Of a stretch of 64,000 nt of DNA, positions 49,973 to 62,303 are shown in pieces. Below the pieces are notes generated by a model. The model ran no database searches. It was given only the letters and a program-made list of their open reading frames with translations, and was not told the origin of the DNA. A program made the position numbers and the translations under genes. Numbering within the stretch: the stretch's first letter is position 1; the number at the start of each line of letters is the position of its first letter. The DNA comes from Deinococcus arcticus (GTDB lineage Bacteria > Deinococcota > Deinococci > Deinococcales > Deinococcaceae), in the NCBI RefSeq assembly GCF_003028415.1, contig NZ_PYSV01000015.1, positions 51,722 through 115,721 on the forward strand, given 5' to 3'.

Positions 49973-51031
49973 GTGAAAGCCATTATTCCTGCTGCTGGCC
50001 TGGGCACCCGACTTCGTCCCCTGACCTACACCCGCCCCAAGCCTGTGCTGCGGGTGGCCGGCTACCCTATCATCTGCCACGCCATCGGCACGCTGCAGCA
50101 GGCCGGCATCACCGAGATCGGCATTGTGGTTTCCGACATCACGCGCGACGAAATTCAGCATGCCGTCGAGCACCTGCAGGGCGTGCAACTCACCCTGATC
50201 AACCAGCACGAGCAGCTGGGCCTGGGACACGCGGTGCTCACCGCCCGCGAGTGGGTGGGGCAGGATGACTTCTGCGTGTACCTGGGCGACAACCTCTTTG
50301 AATTTGGTGCCCGGCCGTTTGTCGAGCGCTTTGGGCAGACGCGGCCCACCGCCCTGATTGCCCTGGTGGAGGTCGAGAACCCCACTGCCTTTGGAGTGGC
50401 TGAACTGCAGGGCGAACAGATCACGCGCCTGGTGGAAAAGCCGGCCGTGCCGCCCAGCAACTTGGCCGTCGCCGGGCTGTACTGCTTCACGCCGGAACTG
50501 TTTGAAGTGCTGGACGGCATGCCCGCCTCGGCGCGGGGTGAGTACGAGATCACGGACGGCATTCAGGGCCTGATTGAGCGTGGCTGCACCGTGACCGGGC
50601 AGGCGGTGCAGGGCTGGTGGAAGGACACGGGCCGCCCGGCCGATCTGCTGGACGCCAACCGCCTGCTGCTGGAACGCATTGAAAGCAATATTCAGGGCGT
50701 GGTGGAAGACGCGCAGCTCACGGGGCATGTGGTGGTGCCGGCCAGCGCCCGCGTCACGCGCAGCAAGATCCTGGGCCCGGTGCTGCTGGGCGAGGACGTG
50801 GTCATTGAAGACGCCTATATCGGCCCCTTTACCAGCATCGGCAAGGGCAGCGTGGTGCGCGGCGCCGAGGTTGAGCACAGCGTGGTGGATGAGGGCGCCA
50901 TTATTGAGCACGTCTCCACCCGCCTGCAGGACTGCCTGATTGGCGTGCGCGCCCAGGTGCGCGGCGGGCGCACGCTGCCCCGCACCCACAAGCTCACGAT
51001 CAGCGATGCCAGCGTGGTCGAGCTGGCCTAG
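49973..51031 (+). CDS. Long-form sugar-phosphate nucleotidylyltransferase (RmlA-long/StrD-like)
   Basis: 352 residues. The N-terminal transferase has [68 protein letters not shown] and [20 protein letters not shown]. Residues ~245-352 are a left-handed beta-helix ([39 protein letters not shown]). Such proteins make dTDP- or UDP-sugars. It is not the same type as the short RmlA at 42771, so the locus has two pools or two substrates. GTG start set by TACAGT. Confidence 0.88.
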   Translation: MKAIIPAAGLGTRLRPLTYTRPKPVLRVAGYPIICHAIGTLQQAGITEIGIVVSDITRDEIQHAVEHLQGVQLTLINQHEQLGLGHAVLTAREWVGQDDFCVYLGDNLFEFGARPFVERFGQTRPTALIALVEVENPTAFGVAELQGEQITRLVEKPAVPPSNLAVAGLYCFTPELFEVLDGMPASARGEYEITDGIQGLIERGCTVTGQAVQGWWKDTGRPADLLDANRLLLERIESNIQGVVEDAQLTGHVVVPASARVTRSKILGPVLLGEDVVIEDAYIGPFTSIGKGSVVRGAEVEHSVVDEGAIIEHVSTRLQDCLIGVRAQVRGGRTLPRTHKLTISDASVVELA

Positions 51032-51110
51032 GGCAGGGCGCTGGCCCGCCCACCACCCCAGCGCCCCCCACTTCGTTCACAGGCTCAGGGTTCTGTCAGC
51101 CCCCCGGCTC

Positions 51111-51116
51111 TATCAT
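51111..51116 (+). promoter_or_regulatory. Leaderless -10 (TATCAT) of the DUF177-moaC operon
   Basis: TATCAT ends 6 nt before ATG 51123. Confidence 0.6.
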
Positions 51117-51122
51117 GAAGCC

Positions 51123-51728
51123 ATGACCGATTCACCTCGAATTCACCTGGGGGCCCTGCTGCGTTCCTCGTCGGACGACGCCCACGCACGGGGCACCCTT
51201 GATCACCTCCAGTACGAGCAGGGCGATACGCAGCAGGTGCTGCGCTTTGCCCAGCCCGCGCCGTTCGAGGTGAGCGTCAATGCCCTGGGCAGCCATGAGA
51301 TGTACCTGCAAGGCACCTTCGAGCCAGTGCTGGTGATGGAATGCGCCCGCTGCCTGCGCGAGGTGCCAGTGCCGCTGACGCTGCGCCTGGGCAGCCTGAT
51401 GCGCTACGAGCCTTCCGTGAATACCCCCTTTCTGGAGGAGGCCGACTCTGGCGAGGAGGTGCTGGTGTTTGGCGCCCCCGAACTGGACCTCAGCGCGTAT
51501 CTGGCGGAGTCGGCGCTGCTGGCGGCCCCGCTGAGCGTGCTGCACGACGACGCCTGCAAGGGCCTGTGCCAGGTCTGCGGCCACGACCTGAATGGGGGCC
51601 CCTGCGAGCACAGCGCCCAGGTGCCGGTGGAAGCCATTGACGATGATCTGGGCACCCCCGAGGGCTCGCTGCACGCCAAGCAGAATCCCTTTGCCGCCCT
51701 GGCCGACCTGAAGGTGCCCGAGGAGTGA
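51123..51728 (+). CDS. DUF177 (YceD) family protein
   Basis: 201 residues. The family pattern is clear: [20 protein letters not shown] with a CxxC pair, then acidic strands, then [19 protein letters not shown] with CxxxCxxC and a following Cys-x-His, probably metal-binding. YceD proteins affect 23S rRNA accumulation and usually precede rpmF; here the neighbour is moaC instead, coupled by a GTGA overlap. ATG 51123 is fixed by the leaderless -10 box. Confidence 0.9.
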   Translation: MTDSPRIHLGALLRSSSDDAHARGTLDHLQYEQGDTQQVLRFAQPAPFEVSVNALGSHEMYLQGTFEPVLVMECARCLREVPVPLTLRLGSLMRYEPSVNTPFLEEADSGEEVLVFGAPELDLSAYLAESALLAAPLSVLHDDACKGLCQVCGHDLNGGPCEHSAQVPVEAIDDDLGTPEGSLHAKQNPFAALADLKVPEE

Positions 51729-52240
51729 CCAAGCTCACGCACTTCCGGGGCGGGCAGCCCCAGATGGTGGACGTGACGGCCAAGGCGCCCACCCCCCGGG
51801 AGGCCACCGCCGAGGCCTGGGTGCGCCTGCCTCCTGGCGCCCGCGCCGCCCTGGAAGCCGGCACCAGCCCCAAGGGCGATCCCCTGGTGGTGGCCCGGCT
51901 GGCTGGCCTGGCCGGCAGCAAGCGCACAGCCGATCTGGTGCTGCTGTGCCACCCCATTCCCGTGACCGGGGCCGAGGTGCAGCTCACACTGGAGCCCGGC
52001 GGGGTGCGGGTGTGGGCCCGGGTCCACACCACGGCGCCCACGGGCGTGGAGATGGAAGCCCTGACGGCCGTAACGGTGGCCGCCCTGAACGTCTACGACA
52101 TGCTCAAGGCGGCCAGCAAGGCCATCGAGATCACCGGGGTGCGGCTGCTGAGCAAATCCGGCGGCAAGAGCGGTCCCTATCGGGCGGGGACCGCCGACCC
52201 AACAGGCGAGGTGGGAACGCCAGACGCCCCAGTCCCGTAG
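51725..52240 (+). CDS. moaC: Cyclic pyranopterin monophosphate synthase
   Basis: Second step of molybdenum cofactor synthesis, forming cPMP from the MoaA product. 171 residues starting at the GTG overlapping the DUF177 stop. [35 protein letters not shown] (active-site His), [20 protein letters not shown] (Glu, Asp and Lys of the active site) and GGKSGPYR are conserved, although the usual MCK reads MLK. No moaA is nearby. Confidence 0.93.
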   Translation: MTKLTHFRGGQPQMVDVTAKAPTPREATAEAWVRLPPGARAALEAGTSPKGDPLVVARLAGLAGSKRTADLVLLCHPIPVTGAEVQLTLEPGGVRVWARVHTTAPTGVEMEALTAVTVAALNVYDMLKAASKAIEITGVRLLSKSGGKSGPYRAGTADPTGEVGTPDAPVP

Positions 52241-52249
52241 AGGAAACGT

Positions 52250-53950
52250 ATGGGCGTGGAGACTCACAATTCTGCCGGGGCGCCGGACTGGCGGCAGCTG
52301 CTGCACCGCGAGGCCGACGGTGAGTTGACGCCTGAAGAGGCGGCGCGGCTCTTGGCCCTGGCCCAGCAGCCGGAGGTGGCCGAGTTCCGCGCGCGGCTCC
52401 TGGCAGTCACAGCGCTGCTGCGGCGGCCAGTGCTCCCCCCTCACAGCGTGGCGCGCCCGGTGGCCCAGGACATTGCCCTGCACGCCTGCCTGAACGCCGC
52501 GCCCCCACCACCCGCTCCTTCAGTGGCCGCGCAGGTGGCGGCCGAGATCGGCTGGGCGCGGCAACTGGCTGAATCCCAGCCCCACCAGCCACGCAGTGTG
52601 GCGGCCCACACGGCACAGAACATCCGCCTGGGCGCAGCGCTGCAGGGCCGCCTTCCCCCACTGCCCCAGAGCGTGGCGGCGGCGGTGGCGGCTGACATCG
52701 CCCTGGGCCAGCAGGTGCGGGCGGCGCCGCTGCCCCCCATGCCCAGCGTGGCGGCCCCGGTCGCCGCTGAGGTGGCCTGGCAGAGCCGACTGGCCCAGCC
52801 CGTGCCGGCCGCCCACAGCAGCGTGGCTGCGCAGGTCGCGGCGCGCATTGCCCGGGACAGAGCACCGGCGCCCATGGCCCCCCTGCCCGCCGCGCCGCCC
52901 GTGGCCGCCGTCCTGATGGGGCGGGGTCGCAACCCGGCGCCCCTCTTTCTCGTGGTATCGCTGCTGAGCGCCCTGATGGTCCTGGCGGTGTCCAGCGCGT
53001 GGCCCAACCTGGCGGCCGGCGCGCTGGTCTTGCAGACCCTGCTGGCCCAGGTGTCGCCCGTGGCGGGCGCCGGGCTGGCGCTGCTGCTGCTCACCAGTGT
53101 GCTGGTGACGTGGCGCCCGGCGCCCGGCGCGCAGCGGCTGGGCGGAGCGGCCTTCGCCCTGAGCGCGGTCCTGACCCTGCCCGCCCTGTATGAGGTCACC
53201 ACCCGGGGGGCCGTGACCTTCGGGCAGGACATCGTGGTCAGCGGCCCGGTGAATGGCAACGTGATTGCGGTGGGCGGCAGCGTGCAGTTGCAGGACTCGG
53301 CGCGGGTGCAGGGGGAGGTGGTCACGCTGCTGGGCGACGTGCGCCGCGCCCCCGGCGCCCAGGTGCAGGGGCGCGTGAACGCCCTGATGGGCCGCGCCCC
53401 CGGTGACGCCGCTGCCCTGCAGACACCTGTGCCCCCGGGTCTGGGCGCGGTGACGGCCGCCGCTTTCCGCCCGGTCCTGGGCTGGCTGGGGGGTGCCGCG
53501 TGGCCGCAGGTGTTCGTGACCCTTACGGGGGGCGCGCTGCTGCTGCTGTTCGTCTCGGGGCTGGCGCCCGTGCTGGCGCGGCGGCAGCGCCACGCCCCCA
53601 TGCGCACCCTGGCGCTGGGCGTGCTGGCCCTCTCGGCGCTGCTGGGCCCGGCGGGGGGCCTGGCCCTGGTGGGCCTGCTGGGCCCGGCCCTGATTGCGGC
53701 GGCCCTGGCGGCGCTGCTGATCGCCGTGGGCCTGAGTGTCAGCGCGTATGACGCCGGGCGCGCCCTGGCCTACCGCGCGCGCCTGCCCCTGCCCGACGCG
53801 GTGGGCGCCATGATGGGGCTGAGTGCCGTGGCCGCGAGCCTGAGCCTGCCGCCGCTGGCCTTTGGGGTGGCGCTGGTGGGCGGGGCCTGGGGGGCCGGCA
53901 CCCTGCTGCTGACCCGCACCGACCCGGCCGTGGTTCCTGCCGCCGCCTGA
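52250..53950 (+). CDS. Membrane protein with six 25-residue SVA repeats and a bactofilin-like segment
   Basis: 566 residues, 10 nt after moaC with AGAGGAAA as binding site. Residues 13-60 are a helical head like an anti-sigma N-terminus but without zinc Cys/His. Residues 66-210 are six tandem repeats beginning at Ser66, 91, 116, 141, 166 and 191, exactly 25 apart, each SVAxxVAxxI followed by a Pro-rich tail. Hydrophobic helices (about 231-250, 255-285, 300-315) precede a polymer-forming segment (VTFGQDIVVSGPVNGNVIAV, VQGEVVTLLGDVRRAPGAQV), and more helices follow. Function unknown; it looks like an envelope-sensing or scaffolding protein. Confidence 0.75.
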   Translation: MGVETHNSAGAPDWRQLLHREADGELTPEEAARLLALAQQPEVAEFRARLLAVTALLRRPVLPPHSVARPVAQDIALHACLNAAPPPPAPSVAAQVAAEIGWARQLAESQPHQPRSVAAHTAQNIRLGAALQGRLPPLPQSVAAAVAADIALGQQVRAAPLPPMPSVAAPVAAEVAWQSRLAQPVPAAHSSVAAQVAARIARDRAPAPMAPLPAAPPVAAVLMGRGRNPAPLFLVVSLLSALMVLAVSSAWPNLAAGALVLQTLLAQVSPVAGAGLALLLLTSVLVTWRPAPGAQRLGGAAFALSAVLTLPALYEVTTRGAVTFGQDIVVSGPVNGNVIAVGGSVQLQDSARVQGEVVTLLGDVRRAPGAQVQGRVNALMGRAPGDAAALQTPVPPGLGAVTAAAFRPVLGWLGGAAWPQVFVTLTGGALLLLFVSGLAPVLARRQRHAPMRTLALGVLALSALLGPAGGLALVGLLGPALIAAALAALLIAVGLSVSAYDAGRALAYRARLPLPDAVGAMMGLSAVAASLSLPPLAFGVALVGGAWGAGTLLLTRTDPAVVPAAA

Positions 53951-54009
53951 ACGCAGGACCGTAGCCCACGCCCCTCAGCATGAGAACACGCCTGAATGAC
54001 CCTGAAGAG

Positions 54010-54033
54010 CGCCCCTCCACCGCCGGAGGGGCG
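54010..54033 (+). terminator. Hairpin after the SVA-repeat gene
   Basis: CGCCCCTCC (54010-54018) pairs with GGAGGGGCG (54025-54033), followed by TTT. Confidence 0.6.
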
Positions 54034-54090
54034 TTTCGCGTTCGCGTGCGCCGGCACCCCTCGCCCGGCCTCCAGCAGTGGCCACCACGC

Positions 54091-54127
54091 GGCTGGCCCC
54101 TGAACGCGGGTGCGTCAGGGGCCAGCC
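54091..54127 (-). terminator. Terminator of ddrO
   Basis: GGCTGGCCCCTGA (54091-54103) pairs perfectly with TCAGGGGCCAGCC (54115-54127), 23 nt after the ddrO stop. Confidence 0.55.
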
Positions 54128-54149
54128 GGATTGGGGCTGAGCGCGGGGC

Positions 54150-54539
<390 letters not shown>

Positions 54540-54680
54540 TCTTCACCTCCTTGGCTGCGGCGTGGCCTCACGCTGGGCTTGATCCTGCACCAAGCACCGG
54601 GGCGCGTGCCGCCTGGGGCTGCCGACGGGTTCTGCCGAAAACAGGTTTGCCTGTGGGCAGAATGGGGCAGCCTTGGTTGG

Positions 54681-54709
54681 AGTGTAACACCGCCTCCCGA
54701 TACGGTCAA
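54681..54709 (-). promoter_or_regulatory. Promoter of ddrO
   Basis: Minus strand: -35 TTGACC (54704-54709), 17-nt spacer, -10 TACACT (54681-54686). The mRNA would carry a leader of roughly 135 nt, unlike most single genes here. Confidence 0.75.
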
Positions 54710-54716
54710 TACAGAA
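54700..54716 (-). promoter_or_regulatory. Probable DdrO operator (RDRM-like)
   Basis: Minus-strand reading TTCTGTATTGACCGTAT has half-sites TTCTG and CGTAT at the spacing of the radiation/desiccation response motif (TTATG...CATAA, 17 bp) and 9 of 17 consensus matches. It covers the ddrO -35 box, the expected place for self-repression. Confidence 0.6.
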
Positions 54717-54732
54717 TGAGGGTTAACCCTTC

Positions 54733-54761
54733 TTGCCCTTCACGATCTCCCCTGCTACCAT
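54733..54761 (+). promoter_or_regulatory. Promoter of the 83-residue gene
   Basis: TTGCCC (54733-54738), 17-nt spacer, TACCAT (54756-54761), about 78 nt of leader, divergent from ddrO. Confidence 0.55.
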
Positions 54762-54845
54762 GAGCCCACAGAAGGCCCCACGCCCCAACCCACTTTTCCT
54801 CCTCTTGCAGCCCTCGCCGCCCACCGGGCGGGAAGGAGTACCTTC

Positions 54846-55097
54846 ATGCGCGCCCTGGACACCATTGCCGAGAGCATCCGCGTCGGCTACGCCCACCCCA
54901 CCACCCTGCTGAACACGTTCATTGAGGTCGAGAACGAGGGCGGCCTGGGCGCCGTGCGCCGCATTGAGCGGCAGCTGCACCTGGGCGTCAGCGCGCTGCG
55001 CGAGCGGCAGCACCCCGGCAGCGACCTGGCCCAGACGTGGCTCAATTCTGCCCGCGCCTACCTGATCACCCGCGCCGAGCGCCGTCAGGCCGTGTAA
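54846..55097 (+). CDS. Small helical protein of unknown function, divergent from ddrO
   Basis: 83 residues, probably all helical (HPTTLLNTFIEVENEGGLGA, RRIERQLHLGVSALRERQ, DLAQTWLNSARAYLITRAE), no signal or membrane segment. AAGGAG lies 7 nt before ATG 54846, a promoter lies upstream and a strong terminator follows, so it is a real gene. I do not recognise it. Its regulatory region borders the DdrO operator, so a link to the damage response is possible but unproven. Confidence 0.72.
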   Translation: MRALDTIAESIRVGYAHPTTLLNTFIEVENEGGLGAVRRIERQLHLGVSALRERQHPGSDLAQTWLNSARAYLITRAERRQAV

Positions 55098-55142
55098 AGG
55101 CTGCCGGGCTCCAGACGCCCCCGGACCCATCAACGAACAAAC

Positions 55143-55181
55143 GAACAGCCGCACCCTGGACGTCCCGGGGTGCGGCTGTTC
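55143..55181. terminator. Hairpin terminator between convergent genes
   Basis: GAACAGCCGCACCC (55143-55156) pairs perfectly with GGGTGCGGCTGTTC (55168-55181), serving the small gene and the convergent carboxypeptidase gene. Confidence 0.7.
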
Positions 55182-55197
55182 TGTTGTGAGCTGATCT

Positions 55198-56694
55198 TCA
55201 GACGCCAGTCACTGCGTTCAGGCCGTAAATCGCCTCGTACTTGCGGTGCAGGTAGCTCACGTAGGCGTCAGCGCTCAGGGGCTGCCCGGTGGCCTGGGCA
55301 ATCAACTCGTTGGGGGTCAGGCTGCGGCCATGCTGGTGCACCTGCTCGGCCAGCCACGCCAGCAGGGGGCCATACTCGGCGCGGTCCACGCCGGCCGCCA
55401 CCCCGGGGTCGCGGCGCGCGGCTTCCAGCAGCTGCACACTCAGGAGGTTGCCCAGGGTGTAGGTGGGGAAGTACCCGATGAGCCCGGCCGACCAGTGGAT
55501 GTCCTGCAACACGCCCCGGGCGTCGTCTGGCGGGGTCAGGCCCAGGTCGGCCTGCAGGCGGGCGTTCCAGGCCTCTGGCAGGTCGCGCACCGCCAGTGTG
55601 CCCTCCAGCAATCCCAGTTCCAGCTCAAACCGCAGCATGATGTGGAAGTTGTAGGTCACCTCGTCGGCTTCGACCCGGATCAGGCTGGGCTGCACGCGGT
55701 TGACAGCGCGGTAGAGCGTTTCGGGGTCCAGCCCAGCCGTGACCTCGGGGGCCGCTGCCTGCAGCGCCGGGAAGTAGCGCTCCCAGAACGGCAGGCTGCG
55801 CCCCAGCAGGTTCTCGAACATCCGCGACTGGCTTTCGTGCACGCCCAGGCTGGCGCCCGAGGACACCGGCGTGCGGGCCCAGCGCTCGGAGACGCCGCGC
55901 TCGTACATGGCGTGCCCCGCCTCGTGCCAGGTGCCAAAGCAGCAGGCGGGCCAGTACGGTTCCACCCGCGTGGTGATACGGATGTCGCTGCGGCTGAGGT
56001 TGGACTGAAAGGGGTGGGCGCTTTCATCCTGGCGGGCAAAGTCGCGCCGTAGCCCGAACGCCTCTTCCGCCACCCGCCACGCAAAGGCCTTCTGGGCCTC
56101 CGGTGCAAAGGGCCGTGTGAGCACGCTGTAGTCGGCGGCGTCCCCGGCCTGCCGCAGCCGGGTCAGCAGCGGCAGGGTGCGAGCGCGCAGGTCGGCGAAG
56201 ATGGCCCGCACCTGCGCGGCGCGCATGCCGGGCTCGTAGTCGTCCAGCAAAGCGTCGTAGGGGTGATCCTCAAAGCCCATCAGGTCGGCCTGGCGCCGGG
56301 CCAGCCCAATCATGCGCTCCAGGTGGGGCGCGAAGAGAGCAAAGTCGCTTTTGGCCCGCGCCTCCAGCCACGCGTGGTGCGCCTCGTTCTGGGCGCGGGT
56401 CTGCTCCTCCACAAAGGCAGTGGGCAGTTTGGTCGCCTTGTCGTAGTCGCGCTGGGCCACGCGCACCACGGCCGCCTGGGTCTCGCCCTGGGGTTGCGCG
56501 GCCTGCAGCAGCGCGCCGGTGTCGGGCCCCGTGAACAGCTCGTGGCCCAGGGCCGCCAGGGTGGCCAGTTGCTGGCCCCGGCCAGTGGCGGCCTCGGGCG
56601 GCATGGACACTTCCTGTTCCCAGGACAGCAGGCGGGCGGCGGCCTCCAGATCACTGACCTGCCCCAGACGGCGCATCAGATCATTCATGGTCAT
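55198..56694 (-). CDS. M32 family carboxypeptidase (thermostable carboxypeptidase 1 type)
   Basis: Zinc metallopeptidase releasing C-terminal residues in the cytosol. 498 residues, the family length. Active-site helix FGTWHEAGHAMYERG (HExxH), HESQSRMFENLLGRSLPFWE with the third ligand Glu nearby, ITTRVEPYWPACCFGTW, RVEADEVTYNFHIMLRFELE and HWSAGLIGYFPTYTLGN are typical M32 segments. ATG 56694 is preceded by TAGGCT with a 7-nt gap, fixing the start; residues read further upstream are non-coding in character. Ends 17 nt from the terminator shared with the small gene. Confidence 0.94.
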   Translation of the reverse strand: MTMNDLMRRLGQVSDLEAAARLLSWEQEVSMPPEAATGRGQQLATLAALGHELFTGPDTGALLQAAQPQGETQAAVVRVAQRDYDKATKLPTAFVEEQTRAQNEAHHAWLEARAKSDFALFAPHLERMIGLARRQADLMGFEDHPYDALLDDYEPGMRAAQVRAIFADLRARTLPLLTRLRQAGDAADYSVLTRPFAPEAQKAFAWRVAEEAFGLRRDFARQDESAHPFQSNLSRSDIRITTRVEPYWPACCFGTWHEAGHAMYERGVSERWARTPVSSGASLGVHESQSRMFENLLGRSLPFWERYFPALQAAAPEVTAGLDPETLYRAVNRVQPSLIRVEADEVTYNFHIMLRFELELGLLEGTLAVRDLPEAWNARLQADLGLTPPDDARGVLQDIHWSAGLIGYFPTYTLGNLLSVQLLEAARRDPGVAAGVDRAEYGPLLAWLAEQVHQHGRSLTPNELIAQATGQPLSADAYVSYLHRKYEAIYGLNAVTGV

Positions 56695-56701
56695 GGCCCT
56701 C

Positions 56702-56707
56702 AGCCTA
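56702..56707 (-). promoter_or_regulatory. Leaderless -10 (TAGGCT) of the M32 carboxypeptidase gene
   Basis: On the minus strand TAGGCT ends 7 nt before ATG 56694. Confidence 0.55.
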
Positions 56708-56750
56708 CCGCCGCGCCTGTGGAGCTGGGCCATCTGGCTTACCGGCCCCG

Positions 56751-58022
56751 CTACTGCCAGCGTTCGCGCCCCTCCGCCGCCTCGCCCAGCAGCAGGGGCC
56801 GCACCTCGCCCAGCAGATAGAGGCTGCCACAGACGAGCGCGAGGTCGGCCCGCCGGGCGGCCAGAGCCGCCAGGGCCTCGGCCGGCGAGGCTGTCACAGT
56901 GCAGGGTACCCCGGGAAACAGGGCGGCCAGCCCGGCCGGGTCCGCCGCCCGGGGGCTCAGCCGCGCGCGCGTCAGAATCACCTCGCTGGCCAGGGGCGCC
57001 AGAGCCGCCGCCACACCGGCGAGGTCCTTGTCCTCGGCTGCACCGAACACCAGGGGCAGGCGGTCCACCCCCAGCGCCCGCACTGCCTGCACGAGGGCGC
57101 GGGCGCCGTCCGGATTGTGAGCGCCGTCCAGCAGCACCCGCCGCCCCTGCCAGGGCACGGCCTCCAGCCGCCCGGGCCAGTGGGTGGCCGCCGCGCCGCG
57201 CACGATGGCCCCAGGGCTCAGGCCCAGGCGCTGCGCCGCCAGGGCCGCCAGCGCCGCGTTGTGGGCGCCGTGCGCGCCCAACAGTGGGGTGCGAAGGTTC
57301 ACCTCTCCGGCTGGGCTTTGCAGGGTCACCGTGGCGCCGGCCCAGCCGTGCGCGGTCACGCTGGCCTGGGCCTCGGCGCCCAGGGCCCACAGGTCGGCGC
57401 CGGTGGCCCGCAGCAGGGGCAGCAGGTTTTCGTCCACTCCAGTCACCGCCGGACGCCCGGCACGCAGGATGCCCGCCTTCTCGGCAGCGATGGCCTGGGG
57501 CGTGTCGCCCAGGATGGCGGTATGGTCCAGCCCTACGGTGGTGATCACACTCAGGCCCGGATCCAGGGCGTTGGTGGCGTCCAGCCGCCCGCCCAGGCCC
57601 ACCTCCATCACGGCCACCTGCACCCCGGTCTGGGCAAACAGCAGCGCGCCCAGAGCTGTCACGATCTCGAAGAAACTGGCGCCCTCGGCCTCGGCGGCGG
57701 GGCGCACGCGGGCCAGCGCAGCGGCCACCTGGGCCTCCGGCAGTTCCTGGCCCGCCACCACGAAGCGCTCGGTAAAGCGCGTGAGGTGCGGACTGGTAAA
57801 GAGCCCGGCGCGAATTCCCGCCGCGCCCAACATGGCCGCCAGGGACGAGGCCACCGAACCCTTGCCGTTGGTGCCACCCACCAGGACGGTCTGAAAGGCG
57901 GCCTGGGGGTTGTCCAGCCGCGCCAGCAGAGCCCGCACCCGGTCCAGGCCCGGATGAATGCCAAACCGCTGCTGGGCGAACAGCCAGTCAAGGGCCAGCG
58001 GCCAGGAGGAGTCGGAGGTCAT
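56751..58022 (-). CDS. folC: Folylpolyglutamate/dihydrofolate synthase
   Basis: Adds glutamate to dihydropteroate or folates with ATP. 423 residues, Mur-ligase fold: P-loop VGGTNGKGSVASSLAAML, FTSPHLTRFTERFVV, EVGLGGRLDATNAL, TTVGLDHTAILGDT, AAEKAGILR and LLDGAHNPDGARALV. ATG 58022 follows TATGCT by 6 nt. Transcribed alone between the carboxypeptidase and pyrophosphatase genes, all on the minus strand with their own promoters. Confidence 0.94.
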   Translation of the reverse strand: MTSDSSWPLALDWLFAQQRFGIHPGLDRVRALLARLDNPQAAFQTVLVGGTNGKGSVASSLAAMLGAAGIRAGLFTSPHLTRFTERFVVAGQELPEAQVAAALARVRPAAEAEGASFFEIVTALGALLFAQTGVQVAVMEVGLGGRLDATNALDPGLSVITTVGLDHTAILGDTPQAIAAEKAGILRAGRPAVTGVDENLLPLLRATGADLWALGAEAQASVTAHGWAGATVTLQSPAGEVNLRTPLLGAHGAHNAALAALAAQRLGLSPGAIVRGAAATHWPGRLEAVPWQGRRVLLDGAHNPDGARALVQAVRALGVDRLPLVFGAAEDKDLAGVAAALAPLASEVILTRARLSPRAADPAGLAALFPGVPCTVTASPAEALAALAARRADLALVCGSLYLLGEVRPLLLGEAAEGRERWQ

Positions 58023-58028
58023 GCCTTC

Positions 58029-58034
58029 AGCATA
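58029..58034 (-). promoter_or_regulatory. Leaderless -10 (TATGCT) of folC
   Basis: On the minus strand TATGCT ends 6 nt before ATG 58022. Confidence 0.55.
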
Positions 58035-58096
58035 GAAGGGCCAGTGGGCCAGGAGGCAGGCGCGCATGGCCACCTCCCGGCCCAGCAGAGGCGGCT

Positions 58097-59041
58097 TCAG
58101 CCCTGGGGGGTGAAATAGGTTTCGAGCACCGGCACCACCTGCTTCTTGCGGCTGATGCGCGCGCCCAGATCGGCCACATGGCCCTGGGTCTCCACGCCAA
58201 AGGCTTCCCGCAGCACCTTTTCCTCAGTGGCACTCAGCACCAGCGTGCGGTTGGTCTCGTTCAGAATGTCCACCACGCTCAGCAGGACGCCGCTCAGGCC
58301 GTCTTCGGCTTTCAGGTTGTCCATGGCGGCCAGCAGCTCGCTCTGGCGCCCGAACACGTAGCCGGGATTGGTGGTTTCAATCACGCCCAGGCCCCACTGG
58401 TGCGGCGCTGTGGGCTCACCAAATGGAAACACCTTGTAGTCCATGCGCAGCAGGGTTTCAGCTGGGGTGTCGCCCAGGTCGCTCTTGGCCGCGAACATGG
58501 CCAGGGCGTACGCTTCCACATCAGTGATGCCGGCCACGGGCGCCAGAAAGGCCACAGCGTCGCGGTCCTCAGCGGTGGTCGTGGGGCTGCGGAAGTGCAG
58601 GGTGTCGCTCAGAATGGCGCTCAGCAGCAGCCGGGCGTCCAGGGGCTCCACGCTCAGGCCCGCTTCCCGGAACAGCTTGAGCAGCAGGGTGCCCGTGGAG
58701 CCCACCGGCTCAAAACGCAGATAGGCCGGCTGGGTGGTGGTCAGGTCGCCCAGCTTGTGGTGGTCCACCACGCGGGTCACGGTCAGCTCGTGCAGGTTGG
58801 GCAGCGACTGGGCGCTCTCGTTATGGTCCACCAGGACCACCTGGGCGCCGGCCGGCAGGGTCTCCAGCAGAGGCGGGGCGTCCACGCCCGCCTCGCGCAG
58901 CACAAACGCCGTTTCAAAGTTGGGTTCCCCCAGCCGGTAGGCCTGGGCGTCTATGCCCTGGCGACCCAGAAGGCGCGCGTAGACCAGCGCGGCGGTGATG
59001 GCATCGGTATCGGGGTTCTGGTGACCGAACACAGCAAGCAT
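58097..59041 (-). CDS. ppaC: Manganese-dependent inorganic pyrophosphatase (family II)
   Basis: Hydrolyses PPi to phosphate, pulling biosynthetic reactions forward. 314 residues of DHH-type family II: FGHQNPDTDAITAALVYARL, VVLVDHNESAQS, VTRVVDHHKLGDL (DHH), GSTGTLLLKLF, LSAILSDTLHFRSPTTT and the C-terminal SRKKQVVPVLE substrate-binding loop. ATG 59041 follows TAGACT by 6 nt. Confidence 0.95.
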   Translation of the reverse strand: MLAVFGHQNPDTDAITAALVYARLLGRQGIDAQAYRLGEPNFETAFVLREAGVDAPPLLETLPAGAQVVLVDHNESAQSLPNLHELTVTRVVDHHKLGDLTTTQPAYLRFEPVGSTGTLLLKLFREAGLSVEPLDARLLLSAILSDTLHFRSPTTTAEDRDAVAFLAPVAGITDVEAYALAMFAAKSDLGDTPAETLLRMDYKVFPFGEPTAPHQWGLGVIETTNPGYVFGRQSELLAAMDNLKAEDGLSGVLLSVVDILNETNRTLVLSATEEKVLREAFGVETQGHVADLGARISRKKQVVPVLETYFTPQG

Positions 59042-59047
59042 GGCCGG

Positions 59048-59053
59048 AGTCTA
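59048..59053 (-). promoter_or_regulatory. Leaderless -10 (TAGACT) of ppaC
   Basis: On the minus strand TAGACT ends 6 nt before ATG 59041. Confidence 0.55.
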
Positions 59054-59097
59054 GCGGGTGGCGGCCGGGCATATGCGGAGCCTGCCAACACAAGAAA

Positions 59098-59116
59098 CCC
59101 CCGCATAGAGCGGGGG
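59098..59116 (-). terminator. Terminator of slpA
   Basis: CCCCCGC (59098-59104) pairs with GCGGGGG (59110-59116). On the minus strand the stem is followed by TTTCTTG. Confidence 0.65.
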
Positions 59117-59135
59117 CTTCTGGAAACAAGAGGGT

Positions 59136-62303
<3,168 letters not shown>

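Noticed and set aside
56695..57390. N-terminal extension of the M32 carboxypeptidase frame
   Set aside because: It overlaps folC on the same strand in another frame; the TAGGCT box and family length support ATG 56694.
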